From: Candidatus Pacearchaeota archaeon
GTDB taxonomy: Archaea > Nanobdellota > Nanobdellia > Pacearchaeales > GW2011-AR1
Direction: 5' to 3'
DNA: 7,496 nucleotides
Assembly (NCBI GenBank): GCA_018304205.1
Contig: JAGVWR010000025.1
Span: 1 to 7,496, forward strand
Numbering within the stretch: position 1 is the first letter of the stretch; each line of letters opens with the position of its first letter. Position numbers and translations under genes: made by a program. The notes under the pieces were generated by a model. That model was not told the origin of the DNA and did not search any database. It saw only the letters and a program-made list of their open reading frames with translations. Below, one piece after another: positions 4,562 to 7,496 of this stretch.

Positions 4562-6247
4562 ATGGCCGAAGAAAAAGAGGAAACTAAAGAAATTAACAAT
4601 TCTAGCGAATTCTATTCTCCAATACCTCAGGGATATGAAATAGGAAAAACAAAGTATGTAATAATCACAGGTTCTGTAATCTCTGGTATAGGAAAAGGAA
4701 CCGTTTCAAGCACATTATCTAAAAACTTACAAGATCGCGGTCTTAATGTTGAACCAATGAAACTTGAAGCATATCTCAACGTTGACTCTGGAACATTAAA
4801 TCCCTTTAGACATGGAGAAGTCTTTGTTTTAGATGATGGAACAGAAACCGACCTTGATCTAGGCACCTATGAAAGAATGCTTGACAAGAATCTTGGAAAA
4901 GACAATTTCATTACTTCAGGAAGAATATACAAACAAATAATTGAGAAAGAAAGAAAAGGAGATTATCTTGGAAAAGATGTCCAATTTATACCTCACGTTA
5001 CAGGTGAAATAAAATTAGAAGTTAGAAAACTTGCTCAAAAAACAAATGCAGACATTATTTTAATTGAAATTGGCGGAACTGTTGGCGACTACGAAAACCA
5101 GTTTGCTATAGAAGCGCTAAGAGAGCTTCAATATGAAGAAGGAAAAGAATCTGTTTGTTTCATAAATGTAACTTATATTTTAGAGCCTAGTTCACTTGGA
5201 GAGCAAAAGTCAAAAGCGGCTCAGTTTGGAATAAAAAGCTTAATGCAAATGGGTATCCAACCAGACATAATAATCTGCCGTTCAAAAAGTCCATTAAAAC
5301 AATCGATAAAAGATAAAATCAGTCTCTTTGCAAATATTCCCCTTAAAAGAGTATTTGGTGCTCACAATGTAAAAAATATTTATTCTCTTCCTATTTACTT
5401 TAGAAATATGGGCGTTGATGATGAAATATGCAGAATACTTAAGTTAGAAGAAAAATTTCCAAAAAACACGAATGAAAAACTTGAAAAATATGCTGATTAC
5501 GTAACTATTCCAGAAAACTCCGAGAATATCACTATTGGAATTGCAGGTAAATACATCGGAGCAAGCGACACATACATCTCAATTTTAAATGCGCTTGAAC
5601 ATGCCAGTTTTGCCACAAAGAAAAAAATATCTATAAAGTGGATAGATACAAGAGAAATTAACTCTCTTGATTCTAGTGTTGAAGAAACGCTTGGGAACCT
5701 AAATGGTCTAATCGTTCCAGGTGGATTTGGAGATAAAGGAATAGAAGGCAAAATTAAATGTATAAAATACTGCAGAGAAAACAATATACCTTTTCTCGGA
5801 TTATGCTACGGTTTCCAACTTGCGTTAATAGAATTTGCAAGAAATGTCTGTCAATTAAAAAATGCAAATACAACTGAAGTCGATAAAAACACTCCCTTCC
5901 CAGTAATAGATATTCTGCCCGAACAAAAATCAATACTCAATCTAGGAGCCAGCATGAGGCTTGGAGGAAAAGAAGTTTTCATCGAAGCAAACACAAAAGC
6001 AGAAAGAGTACACAATTCAAATCTAATAAGAAGAAGATTTAGACATAGATATGAATGTAACCCTGATTATATAGAAAAGTTAGAAAGAAGTGGAATGCTC
6101 TTTTCAGGTTCAGATGGAGGAAACATAATGCAAATATTAGAACTTCCCCAACATAAATTCTTCATGGCCACCCAGTTCCATCCAGAATTCACTTCTCGTC
6201 CTTTAAATCCCGATCCTCTTTTCCTTGAATTTGTTAAATCATGCTAG
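4562..6247 (+). CDS. pyrG: CTP synthase
   Basis: A full-length, 561-residue CTP synthase, which converts UTP to CTP with ATP and glutamine in the last step of pyrimidine nucleotide synthesis, in the cytoplasm. The amidoligase domain (about 30-300) has the P-loop SGIGKG (41-46), NVDSGTLNPFRHGEVFV, TETDLDLG with Mg-binding Asp99, and EIGGTVGD with Glu169. The glutaminase domain (about 325-561) has VPGGFG, the nucleophile Cys415 in GLCYGFQ (more often GICLGMQ), and His540/Glu542 in QFHPEF. All catalytic residues are present. The first 30 residues form a charged, probably disordered extension (MAEEKEETKE) before the usual start of the family; there is no later in-frame Met near the core, so I keep the ATG at 4562. 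It is preceded by a structured non-coding element rather than a close promoter, so leader-based control is possible. It is co-oriented with the small gene and proS downstream. Confidence 0.97.
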   Translation: MAEEKEETKEINNSSEFYSPIPQGYEIGKTKYVIITGSVISGIGKGTVSSTLSKNLQDRGLNVEPMKLEAYLNVDSGTLNPFRHGEVFVLDDGTETDLDLGTYERMLDKNLGKDNFITSGRIYKQIIEKERKGDYLGKDVQFIPHVTGEIKLEVRKLAQKTNADIILIEIGGTVGDYENQFAIEALRELQYEEGKESVCFINVTYILEPSSLGEQKSKAAQFGIKSLMQMGIQPDIIICRSKSPLKQSIKDKISLFANIPLKRVFGAHNVKNIYSLPIYFRNMGVDDEICRILKLEEKFPKNTNEKLEKYADYVTIPENSENITIGIAGKYIGASDTYISILNALEHASFATKKKISIKWIDTREINSLDSSVEETLGNLNGLIVPGGFGDKGIEGKIKCIKYCRENNIPFLGLCYGFQLALIEFARNVCQLKNANTTEVDKNTPFPVIDILPEQKSILNLGASMRLGGKEVFIEANTKAERVHNSNLIRRRFRHRYECNPDYIEKLERSGMLFSGSDGGNIMQILELPQHKFFMATQFHPEFTSRPLNPDPLFLEFVKSC

Positions 6248-6255
6248 CAAAAACC

Positions 6256-6262
6256 TTTTAAA
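6256..6262 (+). promoter_or_regulatory. TATA-like box for the small gene after pyrG
   Basis: TTTTAAA is centred 25 bases before the ATG at 6284, the same spacing as at other genes here. This points to 6284 rather than the in-frame GTG at 6294 as the natural 5' end and is part of the case for a frame problem in this gene. Confidence 0.45.
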
Positions 6263-6293
6263 CACAAGATTATAAAGAAAAACATGGAAAGCA

Positions 6294-6563
6294 GTGTTGC
6301 TGGCTCTAACGAGCCTGGTTATATTCCTTGTAGGAAAAGACGAGTTATCACTTTCTAAAATTGAATATATAATAAAGGATTATATAGAAATTTGTTCAGA
6401 AAGAAAGAGAAAAATATCTAAAAAAGATCAAGAAGAGCTTGATAGACTAAAAATTAACCCCTATTCGCTTCTCAAAAGTTATATGATCAAAAAGTTATAC
6501 CCTTACATCATACCCTATCTGCCCAGAGCCTATAAGAAAGGATATAATGAAGAAGTTTTTTAA
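6294..6563 (+). CDS. Small unrecognised protein with hydrophobic N terminus (start or frame uncertain)
   Basis: An 89-residue protein if read from the GTG at 6294. It opens with a hydrophobic stretch (LLALTSLVIFLVG, about residues 2-14) that could be a membrane anchor or signal. A basic, helical, soluble-looking region rich in Lys, Glu, Ile and Tyr follows (SERKRKISKKDQEELDR), then a Tyr/Pro-rich end (LYPYIIPYLPRAY). I recognise no family. A better-placed ATG at 6284, 25 bases after a TATA-like box, is out of frame by one base: it would give only 24 codons. Removing one A from the AAA in GGAAAG (6286-6291) would join ATG to the long frame as MEAVLLALTS. So this is either a GTG-started gene, a frameshifted one, or a sequence error. 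It lies between pyrG and proS, and its last codons hold the proS promoter. Confidence 0.5.
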   Translation: MLLALTSLVIFLVGKDELSLSKIEYIIKDYIEICSERKRKISKKDQEELDRLKINPYSLLKSYMIKKLYPYIIPYLPRAYKKGYNEEVF

Positions 6564-6566
6564 ATA
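6556..6566 (+). promoter_or_regulatory. TATA-like box for proS
   Basis: TTTTTTAAATA is centred about 26 bases before the proS ATG at 6588, inside the end of the preceding small gene. It implies proS has its own leaderless transcript in addition to any read-through from pyrG. Confidence 0.5.
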
Positions 6567-6587
6567 AAGATAAACTCAAAAGACCAC

Positions 6588-7496
6588 ATGATAAAGAAAG
6601 AAACAAAAAAAGAAGGAAAAATAATTGGCATTACCACTGAAAAGGATGACTTCTCAGAATGGTTTACTCAAATAATGCTTAAAGCAGATCTTGCGGATTA
6701 TACTAATGTTTCTGGATGTATTTCTATTTGGGAAAAAATAGTTGCTGAAACTGATAAAAGATTTAAAAAATTAGGAATAAAAAATTGTTATTTTCCGCTT
6801 CTTATTCCTGAGAAGACTCTGAATAAAGAGAAAGAACACATTGAGGGATTTTCTCCTGAAGTAGCTTGGGTCACTCATGCAGGAGATACGAAATTATCTG
6901 AGAGGTTGGCTGTCAGACCTACATCAGAGACAATAATGTATGAATCTTATTCAAAATGGATTAGGAGTTGGAGAGATTTACCTTTAAAATTAAATCAGTG
7001 GAATAATGTTGTAAGATGGGAGTTTAAGCATCCTGTTCCATTTTTGAGAACTAGGGAGTTTCTATGGAATGAAGGACATACTGTATATGCTGATAAAAAT
7101 GAAGCGGTGGCTGAAGAGAAAGACATAATTGGAATTTATAAAGAAATTTGCGAGGAATATTTGGCTCTACCCAGTTTAATAGGAAGAAAATCCGAGAAGG
7201 AAAAGTTTGCAGGAGCCGAGTACACAGTTTCAATGGAATTTTATATGCCTAACGGAAAATGTACTCAAGGAAGAATGCTTGGAGTTATGTTTGCTATACA
7301 TTCTGATTCTAAGGGATTGATTTTACCTCCAAGAATTGCTGTGAACAAAGGAGTAATCGTTCCTATTTTGTTTGAAGATTCTAAAGAAAAAGTACTAAAG
7401 AAAGCCAAGGAAATTGAGAGAAGTTTAGAAAAGTATGATTTTATTTTAGATTCAAGAGAAGAATATAAGCCAGGATTCAAATTTAATGAGTGGGAA
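6588..7496 (+). CDS. proS: Prolyl-tRNA synthetase, archaeal/eukaryotic type, cut by the window edge and internally shortened
   Basis: 303 codons are visible and open to the right edge. The product is a class II prolyl-tRNA synthetase, charging tRNA-Pro with proline. Recognisable blocks are FSEWFTQIMLKADLADY (22-38), NCYFPLLIPE (66-75), EGFSPEVAWVTHAG (86-99), VRPTSETIMY (109-118), the motif 2 region NVVRWEFKHPVPFLRTREFLW (140-160), GRKSEKEKFAGAEYTVSMEF (199-218) and GLILPPRIA, the start of the anticodon-binding domain. Two segments I expect from the family are absent. After SGC (42-44) the RPxxYAIWE stretch is reduced to ISIWE. After NGKCTQG (222-228) the protein jumps to RMLGVMFAIHSD, skipping about 40 residues that normally hold the GTSHxLGxNF proline-site motif and motif 3 (SWGxxTR). 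Both gaps keep the frame. The enzyme may be inactive as usually understood, a paralogue, or mis-assembled. The start at 6588 has a TATA-like box at -26. Confidence 0.9.
   Translation, partial: MIKKETKKEGKIIGITTEKDDFSEWFTQIMLKADLADYTNVSGCISIWEKIVAETDKRFKKLGIKNCYFPLLIPEKTLNKEKEHIEGFSPEVAWVTHAGDTKLSERLAVRPTSETIMYESYSKWIRSWRDLPLKLNQWNNVVRWEFKHPVPFLRTREFLWNEGHTVYADKNEAVAEEKDIIGIYKEICEEYLALPSLIGRKSEKEKFAGAEYTVSMEFYMPNGKCTQGRMLGVMFAIHSDSKGLILPPRIAVNKGVIVPILFEDSKEKVLKKAKEIERSLEKYDFILDSREEYKPGFKFNEWE

Noticed and set aside
4627..4866. Minus-strand frame inside pyrG
   Set aside because: Lies wholly within a strongly conserved CTP synthase segment; Ser/Pro/Arg-rich antisense translation.
5497..5784. 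Minus-strand frame inside pyrG
   Set aside because: Antisense shadow of the glutaminase domain with no recognisable motif.
6284..6358. 24-codon ORF from ATG 6284 as a real small gene
   Set aside because: It reads through the other frame of a longer, more protein-like ORF; better explained as a one-base frame problem.
7051..7480. Two minus-strand frames inside proS
   Set aside because: Both are antisense to a conserved synthetase and lack start context or motifs.
1..7496. tRNA or rRNA genes
   Set aside because: No cloverleaf-like pattern with T-arm and acceptor pairing was found by eye on either strand.

Overview
The window looks like part of the chromosome of an AT-rich archaeon, most likely a small-genome (DPANN-type, Pacearchaeota/Woesearchaeota-like) lineage. 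The evidence is a prolyl-tRNA synthetase of the archaeal/eukaryotic type, a strongly A+T-biased composition, and AT-rich TATA-like boxes centred about 25 bases before most start codons. That spacing is expected for leaderless archaeal transcripts. The lineage is an inference; no rRNA or other marker is present.

Layout. 1-170: non-coding, holding copy A of a small palindromic repeat. 171-848 (minus): cis-prenyltransferase (uppS type). 945-1910 (plus): a divergent trans-prenyl-synthase-fold protein with altered metal-binding motifs; the two genes fire from a shared 96-base region. 1907-2284 (minus): Nudix hydrolase, convergent with the previous gene and sharing its stop-codon bases. 2285-2598: Nudix promoter, repeat copy B, then a perfect operator-like palindrome next to a TATA box. 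2599-3871 (plus): a two-gene AbiEi/AbiEii-like (type IV) toxin-antitoxin operon, followed at once by repeat copy C. 3957-4259 (minus): an unrecognised 100-residue protein. 4260-4561: a 300-base gap with an unusually GC-rich, multi-hairpin element, read either as the structured leader of pyrG or as a remnant of an IS200/IS605-family palindromic element. 4562-6247 (plus): CTP synthase pyrG. 6284/6294-6563 (plus): a small protein with a hydrophobic N terminus and a start-codon/frame conflict. 6588 to the right edge (plus): prolyl-tRNA synthetase, cut by the window end and apparently missing two conserved catalytic-core segments in frame.

How the parts relate. The two prenyl-chain enzymes suggest an isoprenoid/lipid-carrier locus. 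The toxin-antitoxin operon is a self-contained accessory cassette: it has its own operator and promoter, its genes overlap, and same-orientation copies of the repeat lie on both sides. pyrG, the small protein and proS are co-oriented but appear to have separate promoters. pyrG is the only gene lacking a -25 box at its start codon, and it is also the gene preceded by the structured element, so the two observations support each other.

The best candidates for something undescribed are the prolyl-tRNA synthetase lacking the TSH/motif-3 region, the structured element before pyrG, and the repeat-flanked toxin-antitoxin cassette. All family assignments come from recalled motifs; no database search or folding calculation was run.
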